Positions 32,922 through 43,692 of a DNA stretch of 64,000 nt are shown here, piece after piece. Within the stretch, counting starts at the first letter, position 1. Every line of letters begins with the position of its first letter. This stretch comes from Mortierella alpina (taxonomy: Eukaryota; Mortierellomycota; Mortierellomycetes; Mortierellales; Mortierellaceae), in contig JANATF010000015.1 of NCBI GenBank assembly GCA_029449245.1, forward strand, positions 744,001 to 808,000, written 5' to 3'. A program made the position numbers and the translations under genes. Under the pieces are notes generated by a model that was not told the origin of the DNA, made no database searches, and worked only from the letters and a program-made list of their open reading frames with translations.

Positions 32922-33184
32922 ACTATCCGTTACGACAAGGCAGCTATGAGCGCGGTGACCCCTCCCCAAGTTTTTGATCTTCAGTCTTCCTCAACCCAAG
33001 GCTAGAGTAGTCGGAGCCGAACAGAGGATACCTAACACTCAGTTTACACCAACCAACCCCAACTATAAAAAAACCATTCAAAAAAGCATATCGTTTGTGT
33101 TTTCGAGCTAGCTCGCTCGCATTTTTCTGTTGTTGTGTGGCTGACAGATCGAGGCGAATTTCACAGAAGTCGCCTTGTCCCACC

Positions 33185-34201
33185 ATGAATGGTTCTGGGT
33201 ACCAAGGCGAAGCTCTTTCGGATAGTCTCGTCAATTGGGCTTGTCAAAAGCATTACCTCGAAAAGTTCAGAACGATCTCATCCTCTGTGATGGAGGTATT
33301 GCGATAGCCTTCCATCAAACGACATACTGATATTGATTAGCCATAGCTGTATGAAATGGTGAGGCGAAGCACGAGGTCCATGTTCTTCAGTTGTTTTGAA
33401 ACTAAAATAAGAGATCCCTTCCCTTACGAACGAAAAAAAGGATTGGAAGGCTCTATGCCCTGCATGGTTATTGTACGAAAGAAAAGGTCGCAACAAACCG
33501 TACTCACAGTGGTGGATCCACCTTCTACTGCCCAAATAATGGAGCCGACATATGAGACCAAGGGATTGCATTATGAGCAGTGTGATACTCTCTCACACCT
33601 GTTCGTAACATGGGATACATTCTTCGGTAAAAAACTAGCCAGGCTGTACCGGATCACTTACAACACTGAGGCTCGTGTTGTTAACGAGACGGGGCAGTGG
33701 AGCGAAGTGACCTACTACCACTGTACTGGTAACTGTGGATGCTTGGTAAAGATGGCCGATATCACTCTGACGGAGAGAGCCAGTTCTACGGCCTGGTGCG
33801 GTAGTCCCGGATGCCCGATTCAAAGTATTTTGAATATTGGGTTATCGATGTGCTTTGAGCAACATGGGTGTGTATTCCGATGTCAAACCCTACGCGCGTG
33901 GATGCTCCAACTGCCTTACGCACACTGACATATCTGGGTGGCACACTGACTTGATTTGCTGTCCGGTAGAGGTCACTACTTTTCGAGCGTGTTCAAGATC
34001 GCCAAAAAGTATGGTCTCCACAAGGACCCCAGGCGAGAGATCTTGGCCGTCCTAATCTGCAGGGCCAGGGACATTCACACCAGGTCAGACAACAACGACA
34101 TCATGTATGTCAAACAGGATGAGGTAAAAGACCACTCTTTTGACCAAATGCTCTTGCGCAAAGACCACTGGCCTCGAAGGAAAGAGATTCCGTACTTATA
34201 A
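33185..34201 (+). CDS. Candidate PARP-like ADP-ribosyltransferase-fold protein
   Basis: Three exons (33185-33295, 33347-33867, 33970-34201) join in phase to 287 residues. The C-terminal half recalls the fungal/plant PARP-like catalytic domain. A histidine-containing strand (TYYHCTGNCGCLV) is followed by a paired-cysteine segment (WCGSPGCPIQSILNIGLS). After the last splice comes GGHYFSSVFKIAKKYG, like the G-x-YF-S-x(4)-KA-x-Y motif, then REILAVLICRARDIHTRSDN. DE and EIPYL follow near the end. The usual H-G of the first motif is H-C here, so activity is doubtful. The N-terminal half (MNGSGYQGEALSDSLVNWAC) is unrecognised. Splice sites are plausible, but a decaying copy is not excluded. Confidence 0.5.
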
Positions 34202-34546
34202 GTTATGGATGTATGGATATTTGATCCCAATCATGCTGTATAGCACATCCTTCCATTCTATCTGGCTCTGGTCCGCGTTTGACCGCACAACACCAAAAGC
34301 TCTTTCCTTGGGCATTTTTGCAATAAACACTATGTTTTTTTTGACTCCTGTCGGTGCTCAATCATTGAGCCAAAGGGTGATAGCTATCGCGAAGGAAAAA
34401 AAGACTGCTGATGCACCATGATGTTCCCCCCATCACTCTAGCTCACCAGCATGGTGATAAAAGTCCATCCGGTGCATCGTGCCGGCGCCTCTCTCCCTTT
34501 TTTGGCTAGGTTTGAATCATGTTGAAGCGAAATAAACAGTTTTCTT
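34202..34546. other. Convergent 3' flanks
   Basis: This lies between the stop codons of the PARP-like gene and the CENP-B-type gene. AATAAA-like signals occur on the plus strand near 34322 and 34528. No gene is supported. Confidence 0.4.
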
Positions 34547-35827
34547 TCAAGGCGAAGCTGTACAACTGAGGTGGTAATGCATATGCCTGAGAATCAAACG
34601 GGTCGCACGCTCCATGGGTTGCGACTCGTCCAAATCATCCATGACCGTCGTGATAGACGACAGTGTTTCCTGTAACGATCCTTCGTCGCCAGAGCTCAGG
34701 GACGCGGGAGGTGTCTCGTGGCTGGTTGTATTCATCTTAAGTTCCTGCTCCTTCTTTTCCTTCATGTCCTCCAAGACCATGTGTACTAGTTCCTGTGTGG
34801 CCATATACTGGTCGAGAAGGTCAAGCACGACCACCAATGAGCGATAACCGGATGCGGACTTGGTAATTGTACCCTCTGTGGTTGTGTTACTTGGGACGAG
34901 TTCATCGCTCTTGCCGTGCTCTACACTTTTCGCGCTATCTTCATCTTGATCCATATATTCGTCGACATCACTGTCATCCAAGATGGTAATGACATCCTTC
35001 TCACACCAGGATGTCTCGTGCCTGGTTAATGCTTCTGGCTGTGGCGGTGTTGGCGCTGCTGGCGCTCCTGCTGCTTCTGGTGGTGGTGGTGGTACTCCTG
35101 ACGCTCCTGGCGGTTGTGGCGCTGCTAGTACTGCAGAAGCTGTTGGGGACGTTTCATTTCCAGCGCGCTTTTCACTGTTGTTGTCGATATTGTCAACGTC
35201 TTTGCTGATACTGTAGTCGCTGTCAAAGTCACTGATAACGCCATCGTCCTCGTCGTCCGTTGCGAGGTCGTCGTCGCTGTTGCTGTCCCGCTCTGCAGCA
35301 GCTTGCTTTTCAATCCCCGCCAGTTCCAGTATCTCATCATCGGATAGCTTTCTGTCACCCGTCTTTTCCAATATAGACCTGACAGAGCCCCGAACGTTCC
35401 AACTGGCGACAGGTCCAGTCATTCCATAGCGTCGAAGAAATGTCGCGAATTCCGGTTTGGCGAGTATGCGTGCGTTTGTTCTTGTCGCCTTGTTGTAAGC
35501 TTGTGACTGCTCTCGAAACTCTTGGAACAGGGGTGCACGGCCTTGTTGTCGGCCGTATTGTGTGGCCCAGAGGCCAAGGGCAAGATCCATTTTCGACACC
35601 CCGAACTTGTTGAGTCTCTTTAGGTGAAGGTCATTGCGGTCTAAAGCGTGGAACTCAGGAGCCTTTTGAAGGATGCGCCTGACGGCACTTGTGTCCAAGC
35701 GAACCTTCAATTGAAACTCCTTCATTGCCCATCGGGCGACCATCGCGTTAGAGAGTTTCGGGTGGTTCTCGCTGTAGATGCAGAGCTGGAGGCGTTGACC
35801 ATTGGTGAGGACTGTGCGAGGCTTCAT
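34547..35827 (-). CDS. CENP-B/pogo-type HTH DNA-binding protein without transposase domain
   Basis: This intronless frame encodes 426 residues. Residues about 7-55 resemble the N-terminal helix-turn-helix of CENP-B/Abp1 proteins (LTNGQRLQLCIYSENHPKLS then MVARWAMKEF). Residues about 60-125 resemble the second, Tc5-type HTH (LALGLWATQYGRQQGRAPLF, REQSQAYN). The DDE nuclease half of pogo transposases is absent. Instead there is an acidic linker, a Pro/Ala-rich stretch, a likely SUMO-interacting motif (VITILDDSDVDEY) and a helical C-terminus (LVVVLDLLDQYMATQELVHM). This suggests a domesticated transposase DNA-binding domain used as a chromatin or transcription factor. The start is the ATG that opens MKPRTVLTNG; the longer upstream frame is low-complexity. 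Confidence 0.8.
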   Translation of the reverse strand: MKPRTVLTNGQRLQLCIYSENHPKLSNAMVARWAMKEFQLKVRLDTSAVRRILQKAPEFHALDRNDLHLKRLNKFGVSKMDLALGLWATQYGRQQGRAPLFQEFREQSQAYNKATRTNARILAKPEFATFLRRYGMTGPVASWNVRGSVRSILEKTGDRKLSDDEILELAGIEKQAAAERDSNSDDDLATDDEDDGVISDFDSDYSISKDVDNIDNNSEKRAGNETSPTASAVLAAPQPPGASGVPPPPPEAAGAPAAPTPPQPEALTRHETSWCEKDVITILDDSDVDEYMDQDEDSAKSVEHGKSDELVPSNTTTEGTITKSASGYRSLVVVLDLLDQYMATQELVHMVLEDMKEKKEQELKMNTTSHETPPASLSSGDEGSLQETLSSITTVMDDLDESQPMERATRLILRHMHYHLSCTASP

Positions 35828-36054
35828 AGTGTAACTGAGGCTATGCAAGGCCGATGGAACATGGAGGGACAAGAGCAAACTAAGGGATGGACGCAGCTGC
35901 TCGTAGCCATCAGCAAGCGTGCGTGCGTGGGGCGTGTGGGGGTGTACTTGGAAGCAAAAGCAAGAGCCACAAAAAAATGTTAAGGGGGCACTCTTCCTGA
36001 AAAAGAAGTATATTCGTTTGTCCACATGGATGCAGGCTTCTACTGTACTCTGCC

Positions 36055-36945
36055 TCACTCTGCCTTCCTCGCTAGCACATTCAGGCCCACCAGCGCCGAG
36101 ATCTCCTCGCCGCCTCGTCCGATTGCCACCGCACGCTCCAGCAGGCTCTGGATGGGCCGGATCGGATCCGCAGACACGCCCTGCGCCTCGCTCGTCTTTA
36201 CAATATTGTTGATCGCAGGCACTTGCATCTCAATACTCGACCCAAGAGACGAGAAGTCGCCCTCGTCAATCTGCTTGCCCAGCACGTGCAAGTAGCCCGT
36301 CATCGCCGTCAGCCAGGGCACCAAAAGCGACAGGAATTCGGTCGTCGACCGCTTCTCGTTCCGCACCAGCGATACTGCATGCGTAAAGCCAGAGAAGAGG
36401 CCATACATCCCGCTCAGGAGCGCCAGATCATGCAACGAAGCCGATCCAAAGTCTGCTCCGAGGTACTTGCCAGCACCCAAGATCTCAAGATCCTTCTCCA
36501 CCGCCGTGTAAGCTTCCAGAGATCCGCTGTACAGCAGCACCGATGCCGGAGAGCCGACCATCGAAGGAGTTGCCATGATACCGCCATGCACGTACTTAGA
36601 TCCTTGCTGAACCGCGACAAGGGCCCCAGTCTCTCGTCCCTCATCGGGGGTACCATTAGTCAGGTTGACAACGATGCGTCCTGCCAAGGAGGGAAGGGCT
36701 TGATCGATAGTCTCGCGAACGGCCTTGTTATCGAGAAGACAGATGATCACCAGCTTGCTGGCCTCTAGACCTTGAGCCACAGTCGTGGCGGCATGCGCGT
36801 TCTCATGCTCTGCAGCAAACTTGAGTGCCTTTTCGGTGGATCTGTTCCAAACAGTGGTCGTGTAGCCTTTCTCTACAAACTTTGTAGAAAGAGCCAAGCC
36901 CATGGCGCCAAGACCGATAATGCTAACGGTGGAGGAAGTAGTCAT
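36055..36945 (-). CDS. NAD(P)-dependent imine reductase-like / beta-hydroxyacid dehydrogenase family
   Basis: This intronless frame encodes 296 residues. The N-terminal Rossmann fold has the dinucleotide motif VSIIGLGAMGLALSTKFVEKG, followed by a WNRS segment typical of NADP binding. VVNLTNGTPDEG and GGIMATPSMVGSP are hallmarks of imine reductases rather than 3-hydroxyisobutyrate dehydrogenases. The C-terminal helical dimerisation domain (HDLALLSGMYGLFSGFTHAV) is complete. It probably reduces a cyclic imine or related carbonyl; the substrate cannot be read from sequence. No introns, unlike most neighbours; the adjacent CENP-B-type gene on the same strand is also intronless. Confidence 0.85.
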   Translation of the reverse strand: MTTSSTVSIIGLGAMGLALSTKFVEKGYTTTVWNRSTEKALKFAAEHENAHAATTVAQGLEASKLVIICLLDNKAVRETIDQALPSLAGRIVVNLTNGTPDEGRETGALVAVQQGSKYVHGGIMATPSMVGSPASVLLYSGSLEAYTAVEKDLEILGAGKYLGADFGSASLHDLALLSGMYGLFSGFTHAVSLVRNEKRSTTEFLSLLVPWLTAMTGYLHVLGKQIDEGDFSSLGSSIEMQVPAINNIVKTSEAQGVSADPIRPIQSLLERAVAIGRGGEEISALVGLNVLARKAE

Positions 36946-39826
36946 CGAATGGTATGTGGTTGGGAGGTGAGGGTAAAAAGAAAAGTATGTTCAAAGAATG
37001 GCTTGTTATTGGGATTTATGAAGGGCGGAACAGTGAAGGCAGTGGTTGTCTTTTAAAGACTTACCAACCGCGTCCTGTACCTGGCTGCGGCTATAGCTTT
37101 ACGAACGCCGAACGCGACAAGGTTATTGCTAGATTCGATTGACACTGGGTGCTCCAATGGTCCACTCCTTCCTTCAACCGCGCCAGGGTGTGTTTGCTTA
37201 GAAATCCAACAAGAATTTTCTCTGGAATGTTTAAGATCCTAGAACACGCAACGACAAAAGGGGGGCATGCTGGCAGCATGAGTCTCGTGTGGCCCACGAT
37301 CGTCAACGCTGTTGTGGACGGCGTGCCATTGGCATTATTAAGCTGTGTGCTGCGCTCTGGAAACTCTATCGCTGACTCTTCAACTGGCACGCGCAGGGTC
37401 CAAAAGCGGCGTCGCTCTCTTGTGCACGGGCGAATAACTCGATTAGGTCGAGCTGCGTCAGGTTCATTCGCTATATAGTATAGATTGTTGTTCTGCCAGC
37501 GAGTTCTGCTCCTGTAGCAGTTTGATGTGTCAAAGCAAAGGCTCTATGGTGCCTTATTGCACATCTATAGAAAAGTCCATGGAATGTACGTGCGAAGTCG
37601 CTAGCACGCTAGCACACTCGCTGAGAGTCTACTCACCCTCTCGCTGTCTTTTATATGTTGGTCATGTCCTTGAAATCTACTACTATTCTCACCTGCACTA
37701 TGTTTTAGTAATCTATCCTTGGTAAGAGTACTGCACTACTGTAGGGGGTTGTTTCCAACAGGGAGCCGAGATTACAGAGAGCCAGAGCAAGGAGGAGAAA
37801 GAGCTACCCCAGTTCAAGGCGAATGTCCTAAACCGCCGATGCTAACTCTTGTCTGCACCACCATCATCGAGGCTCGGGTGATGGCTGAGAGTGTTGTCAG
37901 CTGTGTCATGAAAAGCTCTCTGGGCGTTGGACTGGATTACTTCAAAGCGAGCATCAAGCATGAGGATGGGCTTGGTTTAAAAAATGTCAATTTGCTCTTG
38001 ACTCTTTCTCGAACGCTTTGCAGGGAATATGAGAGCAGAAGCGAGAGAACATGAAGACGGCGAGGCGAGGGATAGATTCGTAAAATGAAATCGGAGGGAG
38101 AAGGGCTCTTTCACGATTCCATTCAACCATTCCTACCTCGGCCTTTCCTCTTTTTGAAGATGCTGCTCTTGTCTGATTGTCCTAGTGTTTCCGTGTGCTT
38201 ATTTCGTCGCTGTCATAGGCCTTTGGTTCATTTGCCATTGGTCTTGATAGGGTTGAGCAGTTTGTTCAGTTTATCCATCATACTTGCAGTCCACTCTGAT
38301 CTGCGTTACAGTTCCCATAGCCTCGTTGTCGAATGCATATAAAATAGACAATGAGGCAGTTCGCCCTAGAGAGCTAAGGTTCCAAATAAGTTCTTTTGAG
38401 CATCAGGATCGAGAGTGCTCTGCCGTGTTTTCATGTAAGCACACAGTAGATGAGAGGTACAGAAGAACTCAAAAGTGCGGCAAGACACCAAACGAAGGAG
38501 TCGGCCGTGGTGAGAGCCAAGCACTTAATGGCCGGATGCATTGTACAGTAGCCTTTGCGGCCGGGTGAGCCTTTGCCATAAGAGCGAGGCTGGGGGGGAT
38601 AGCGTACCGGCAGAGTAGACTATATGTATTTTACAGATGAGCGAGTGCACGATGGCAGTAGGTGGGTGGGTGAGTGTGTGTTGTGATGAGGAGCTGAGCC
38701 TTTTTGCTCTAATAATACTCACCATCGGGCAAAAAATAACGACGAAAAAGACTGAGAGCGCGATTGTTGAGCGTGCACGAAAGAGGCATCATCGCATGCA
38801 GCCTATGCATGTTACTTGTGCTGTAGAGCATGCGCATATGCATCGACTCGGCTGCTAGGGCAAGCTACAGAATGACTCCATCCAGGTCGGCAAAAGGTGT
38901 TCGGCGACATGTATAGTCTGCAGCAGTAGGAAGATGCAGCGGGCGTGCTCTCTCGTCGCGCGCATGCATCAGCACAGAGCCAACGACTCTCTATCTCCCT
39001 CACTTGCATTGCCAACCCCTATTCAATGTGGTGGATTGCACAGTTGGAATTGTTCTTTTGAAGAGCGTGTTGACTATGCTCGCCTCTTCATGCACACCTG
39101 CATAGCACAAACACTCCTGAGGATCGAGACTAGATCGAGAGTGCTGTCCAGATCGAGCACTTTCGAGGGCTGCTCCATACACACACGGACGTACAGAGGG
39201 TGATGTATAATGTATTCCACTAAATACAGCACCCTCGCTCTTGCCCACCCCAGAGGAATCGCTCTCCGAGGGATAGCAACGGCCTGTCATCGAGGGCAGG
39301 GGTTGCAGATCTGTTCTCGACAAGACCAGGGTATATAAAAAGAATCGCCCGCCCGTTCCTTCTTTCATTGTTCTCGTCAGTAAACACCTTTTTTCGCTTG
39401 TTCGATCTGCCCTTTCTTTCTCTCTCCTACTTCACACGCCCCATTCCATCCTCTCTCTCTCTCTTTCTCTCTCTCTCCCTCTCTTTCTCCTGCCACTTGT
39501 CACCTAGGTTATCACTTTTAGCCACAGTCGTTGATCTCCAAGACCTCTCTTCTGGTGTTATTGTTGTTATTGTTGTTACTGTTGTTATTGCCGCTGGTGT
39601 TGTGCTCCTCCATACATTCCTTTCCCCACAGAGCTCTCCTCAAGGTTGGACTCAATCAAGTGCCCATACCCAAAACAACGTTTGGCTCCAGTGCTGCGAA
39701 CCATACAAATTCTGATCAGGACACCAAAGAACAATCTGCTTTCCTGCTCTATCACATAAGCAGCGCACGCTTCTCGTTGGATCTGTTTTTTCTCTCCTTT
39801 TGTTTTCCTCGTCTCCTCTTCAACGA
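36946..39826. other. Gene-poor region, 2.9 kb
   Basis: No open frame here has recognisable protein character. The right end looks like the promoter of the Rab escort gene: TATATAAA at 39332-39339, then CT repeats (39450-39490) and a GTT/ATT-rich run (39553-39597). Confidence 0.45.
39332..39339 (+). promoter_or_regulatory. TATA box, probable Rab escort gene promoter
   Basis: TATATAAA is followed about 30 bases later by pyrimidine-rich sequence typical of a transcription start and leader in this window. It lies 495 bp before an upstream candidate ATG (39827) and 1.2 kb before the conserved one (40555), implying a long leader or an extra coding exon. Confidence 0.45.
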
Positions 39827-40067
39827 ATGTTGCTGCATCTGAATCCCATTCCACCCTCCACCCCACAGTCGACCTCCTCCTCTGCTTCCTCGGTCCTGTC
39901 CACCGCCTCGCCTGGCTGCACGACCCCCACCACATCCTCCACATCCTCCTCGCGCTCCTCTTCCTTCTCTACAGAATTGCCAGCACTGCCAGTACCATCA
40001 GCACCCGCAAAAGCAGCACTAGCACCGTCAGTGCTGCATTCGACTGCCTCGCCCCCATTGCGATCCG

Positions 40068-40072
40068 GCAGT

Positions 40073-40106
<34 letters not shown>

Positions 40107-40107
40107 C
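40068..40107 (+). repeat. AGC trinucleotide repeat
   Basis: An imperfect (AGC)n run interrupted once by AAC lies in the leader or possible N-terminal exon of the Rab escort gene, where it would encode poly-Ser. Confidence 0.8.
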
Positions 40108-40554
40108 CGTGCGTCCACACGCCACTGAACTATCTGCTGCACGTGGACTGTCCCCTCGTAAGGAAAATCTTGTTTTCTTGTGTTTCCCATACGCTTCTGC
40201 AATGCACTCGGCCTCCAATGGTGCGCGTCTTCCCACCCTTGTTGTGCTAAAATATTTAGTGTTCTTCCCTGTTTCTTCTTTTCCTTTCCTCTCTTCCCGT
40301 CCTCCTCGCCGTCGCGCATTCTCTTCCCGTGTCCTCTTCTCCTTCTTCTTCTCTTGCCACCCCTCCCGTCTTTCACACACTCTTTCGCTCGCGCACCTCT
40401 GCCCTTTCGCTCCTCAGACTCGGTCCCACCAGCACCACCACAGCAGATCCACGAGCAGCAAACGACCCTCCAACCCTTGCCCGTTCCCATCCCTCGCAAC
40501 CCAAAGACCCCCCAGTCCCCTGCAAGGAAACCCGCCCGCTACTCATACTCATTC

Positions 40555-43377
40555 ATGGCTGACACAGACTCGCTCGACACCACCGTCTTTGACGCCATCA
40601 TCCTTGGCACTGGATTCACCCAGACCATCGTCGCCGCTGCGCTTTCTCGCGCGGGCAAGACCGTTCTGCATCTCGACGAGAACGACTACTATGGAGGTGA
40701 ATCAGGCGCGTTTGGTTTCCGCGACCTGCTGACATGGGCCGACAAGATTGCTTCGTCCTCTGTGGATGACACGTCAGGTACTTGAGAGAGCGGCATGTCC
40801 CACCTATGCAGCCTAAAGAATTGCGAATTCTATTCCCACGTTGTTCAAGAGTCGCGGCGATTAACGCGTGTCATTGCTTCATTGTTGTTGGGGATTGTCC
40901 TTTTTGTAGTGCCTGCAGACAAGATCCAGTTTGAAAAGCTCGTCGCCAGAGCCTATAACCACGTTGACATTCAACTCTACCGAGACAGCGATAAAACCAA
41001 CGATACCGTCATCGATCTTGCCTCCGTGCTCGCCTCCCTTAAGACAGCGTCAGTAGAGGACAGTGTCAAGGCCATCGAGGCACATATTGCTGCCTCGTAC
41101 ACTGCCGCGGACGCTTCCAAGGAAACCCAGGAAGCCATTCACACTTTGGCGTCATGGGCTGCCTCCTCATCTGCGGCTGCTTCAGCTGACTACTCCTCCG
41201 TCTCGTTCGCACAGATTCAGGCTCTGCAAGAGCTCTTCCAGACGACGCGCAAGTACAACTTTGATCTGTCGCCCAAGCTGCTCTACTCTCGTGGGCCACT
41301 CACCAACCTCTTGATCTCGTCCGGCATTGGCAAGTACCTCGAGTTCAAGTTGCTGGAACGGACGGCAGTATATGAAGCCCTGACAGATAAGGTTGAGATG
41401 ATGCCCACGTCCAAGGAGGATGTCTTTGTCTCCAAGGCGCTTTCGCTCAAGGAAAAGCGTCTCTTGATGAAGTTTCTGCAGTTTGCTGTCGATTATGAGA
41501 ACCAGAAGGAGGTCTGGAGAGGTACGAGAGAGCAGATGACAGTTTTTTCTTCTTTTGGTGCCCACACAAACGAACGTTGACGCCAATTGCTGATGATGGC
41601 CTACTACCATTCCCTATCATTAGATTACAGGGACGCTCCTTTCACACAATTTGTGCAGCGGGCATATGGGCTGACAGACAAGGTGCTCACAGCTATCGTG
41701 TACGCCATCGGATTCGACGGCAATGACGAAGGTGACTAGAACATCAATGATCTGCACCGCTATACTGTTGCTGACAACGCTGTTGGGTTGCACGCCTATA
41801 CTGACGTACCATTTTTTTTTTGCCCAAAGCGACGACCGCGGATGGTCTCAAGTCTGTCAAGGTCTACCTTCAATCATTGGGCCGCTACGGAAACTCTGCG
41901 TATCTGTGCCCGTTGTATGGTGTTGGGAGCGAACTTGCACAGGCATTCTGCAGGTAAATTTCGAGCCATGACGCTGCTATGGAAAGCATGAGAGGCGAGT
42001 ATCGCAAATGACATAGGCCATTGACTCAAAATTTGTTTGTTTTCGCTCTCCACTATCAGAGTGTCAGCGGTTTATGGAGGCATCTACATGTTGCAGCATG
42101 GACTAGACAAACACAATGTGGATCAGGAGGCGAACCAATGGCGATCTCTGGTCGACCACAATGGACAAACTCTGCAGGCAGGCCAGCTGATCTGCACGCG
42201 CGAGTATCTTTCCAAGGACATGGATGCGTATCTCGAGGCTAGAATGTAAGGAATGCTAGATGTCATCATGCTTGCATGCCTTCCTTTTTCTTTGGTCTTT
42301 GTGCGATCGATCGCTCGGATGGGACTAATGTGGATCCATCTGTATTGTTTCAAAAAAAAACTTTAATAGTCTCAACAGATCCTATGTCTCCCACTGCATC
42401 TTGGTCACAGATCGTTCGGCTTTTGGCGACACGACCCTATGCAAGACCTTGTTCCCCATGGGGTCCTTGGTCCTCAACCCTGGCGAGACGCCTGTCCGCA
42501 AGAATGAGCACACCATCTCCGTCTTGCAAATGTGTGGTGGAACCATGTCGTGCCCCAACGATCGATGTACAGTATTTTGGATCTGCATGAAGGGTCGCCA
42601 TCGTTTTGTAAAAAAAATCAAGGATGTACATTTTTTAACACCACACTGCCACACTCTCTCTTTTCACGACCAGTCATTCTATATGTTTGGGCAGAATCCG
42701 ATACTCCCGATGGAACAGCCAAGGAAGAGTTGACGGCTGCGATCCGTAAACTGGTCCACATCCCTGGGGATGCCCTGTCACTTCAGGCACCGACAGCATC
42801 GGCACCAGAGCAAAGTGCATCCACGCCACCACCCTCAGGAGCACCAGTCACCACATTGGACGCCCAGGCTACTGGATCATCCGCAGCATCCACTAGTACG
42901 GAGGATAAACCGCGTATGAGTCTGGACCAAGAGTTGGACATGGAGCAAGTCCGACAGGAGATTCTCCAAGCCGAGAAGAAGCTGTTTGAGGAGACGGAGA
43001 CCGGCACCCCAGTTCCCTCACGTCCATCCACGCCTTCCCCGACATCGCCTTCTTCCAACAGCAACAAGCCAATGTCGAAAATGTTTCAGAAATCCAAATC
43101 CTCCGCCGGTCTCTCGACGGTTCCGGCGATGGCACCTCGAGCCATCTTTGGTCTGTTCTACAAACGCACGACGTCGTGGCCAAGGGTTCCTTACCCGATG
43201 GGGTCCGAGAACTTGACGCCCTTGCCCGAGAACTTGACTGTGTTGAAACCCATGACCCATAGTCTGGACTTTGAGGCTGCGACCGAGGAAGCCCGTGCGG
43301 TCTTTGAGCGATTGTGCCCGGGACAAGAGTTTTTGCCGCCTACTCCGGACCCTGAAGACAGCGCCTCTGGATTCTAA
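40555..43377 (+). CDS. MRS6: Rab escort protein (Rab GGTase component A)
   Basis: Seven exons (40555-40777, 40910-41521, 41624-41731, 41830-41953, 42060-42245, 42370-42566, 42674-43377) give 717 residues. The FAD-like GDI fold starts [20 protein letters not shown], with DENDYYGG. Other conserved blocks are [20 protein letters not shown], the Rab-binding region [20 protein letters not shown] and [13 protein letters not shown]. The protein presents new Rab GTPases to geranylgeranyltransferase and delivers them to membranes. The C-terminus has an extra Pro/Ser/Thr-rich stretch before a final conserved segment ([20 protein letters not shown]). An upstream exon (39827-40157 joined to 40418) would extend the N-terminus in frame. 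Exon 2 could also start at 40919. Confidence 0.93.
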
Positions 43378-43692
43378 AAGCAAGACGTGTCGCGGTAGAA
43401 AAGAAATCACAGAAGGATATAAAAAAAAAGCAGGGCGGGAACAAGAGCAAGAGGCGTTGACTCCCCAGCCAGCCAGCCAGCCAGCATGGTTCAATCATAC
43501 TGAAATAAAGAATGAAAAACAAAAGATATCTCTCATTGTCTCTCTCTCGCTCTCTTTGTGTTTTATTGTGTGCAATTGCCCAGTTGTAGCATGACAAGGT
43601 AGCAGAGTGTGGAGCGGAGGGGAGCTGAAAATAATTATGAGGATGTCTATTGAGGGGGGGAGGGGGTGTTTTGCTTTTCTTGGTTTGGCTGT
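43378..43692. other. Convergent 3' flanks
   Basis: This is a short spacer between the convergent Rab escort and RBM26-like genes, with a CCAG tetranucleotide run (about 43467-43485) and CT-rich sequence. No gene. Confidence 0.5.

Noticed and set aside
33837-34055. Cys-rich frame inside the proposed second intron of the PARP-like gene
   Set aside because: It does not connect in phase to either side, while skipping it gives the conserved GHYFSS block in frame; still worth an RNA check.
35828-36058. Upstream extension of the CENP-B-type protein frame
   Set aside because: Extra residues are low-complexity leader; family similarity begins right after the chosen ATG.
39969-40499. Minus-strand low-complexity frames opposite the Rab escort leader
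   Set aside because: Arg/Cys/Glu repeats arise from the AGC and CT repeats on the other strand.
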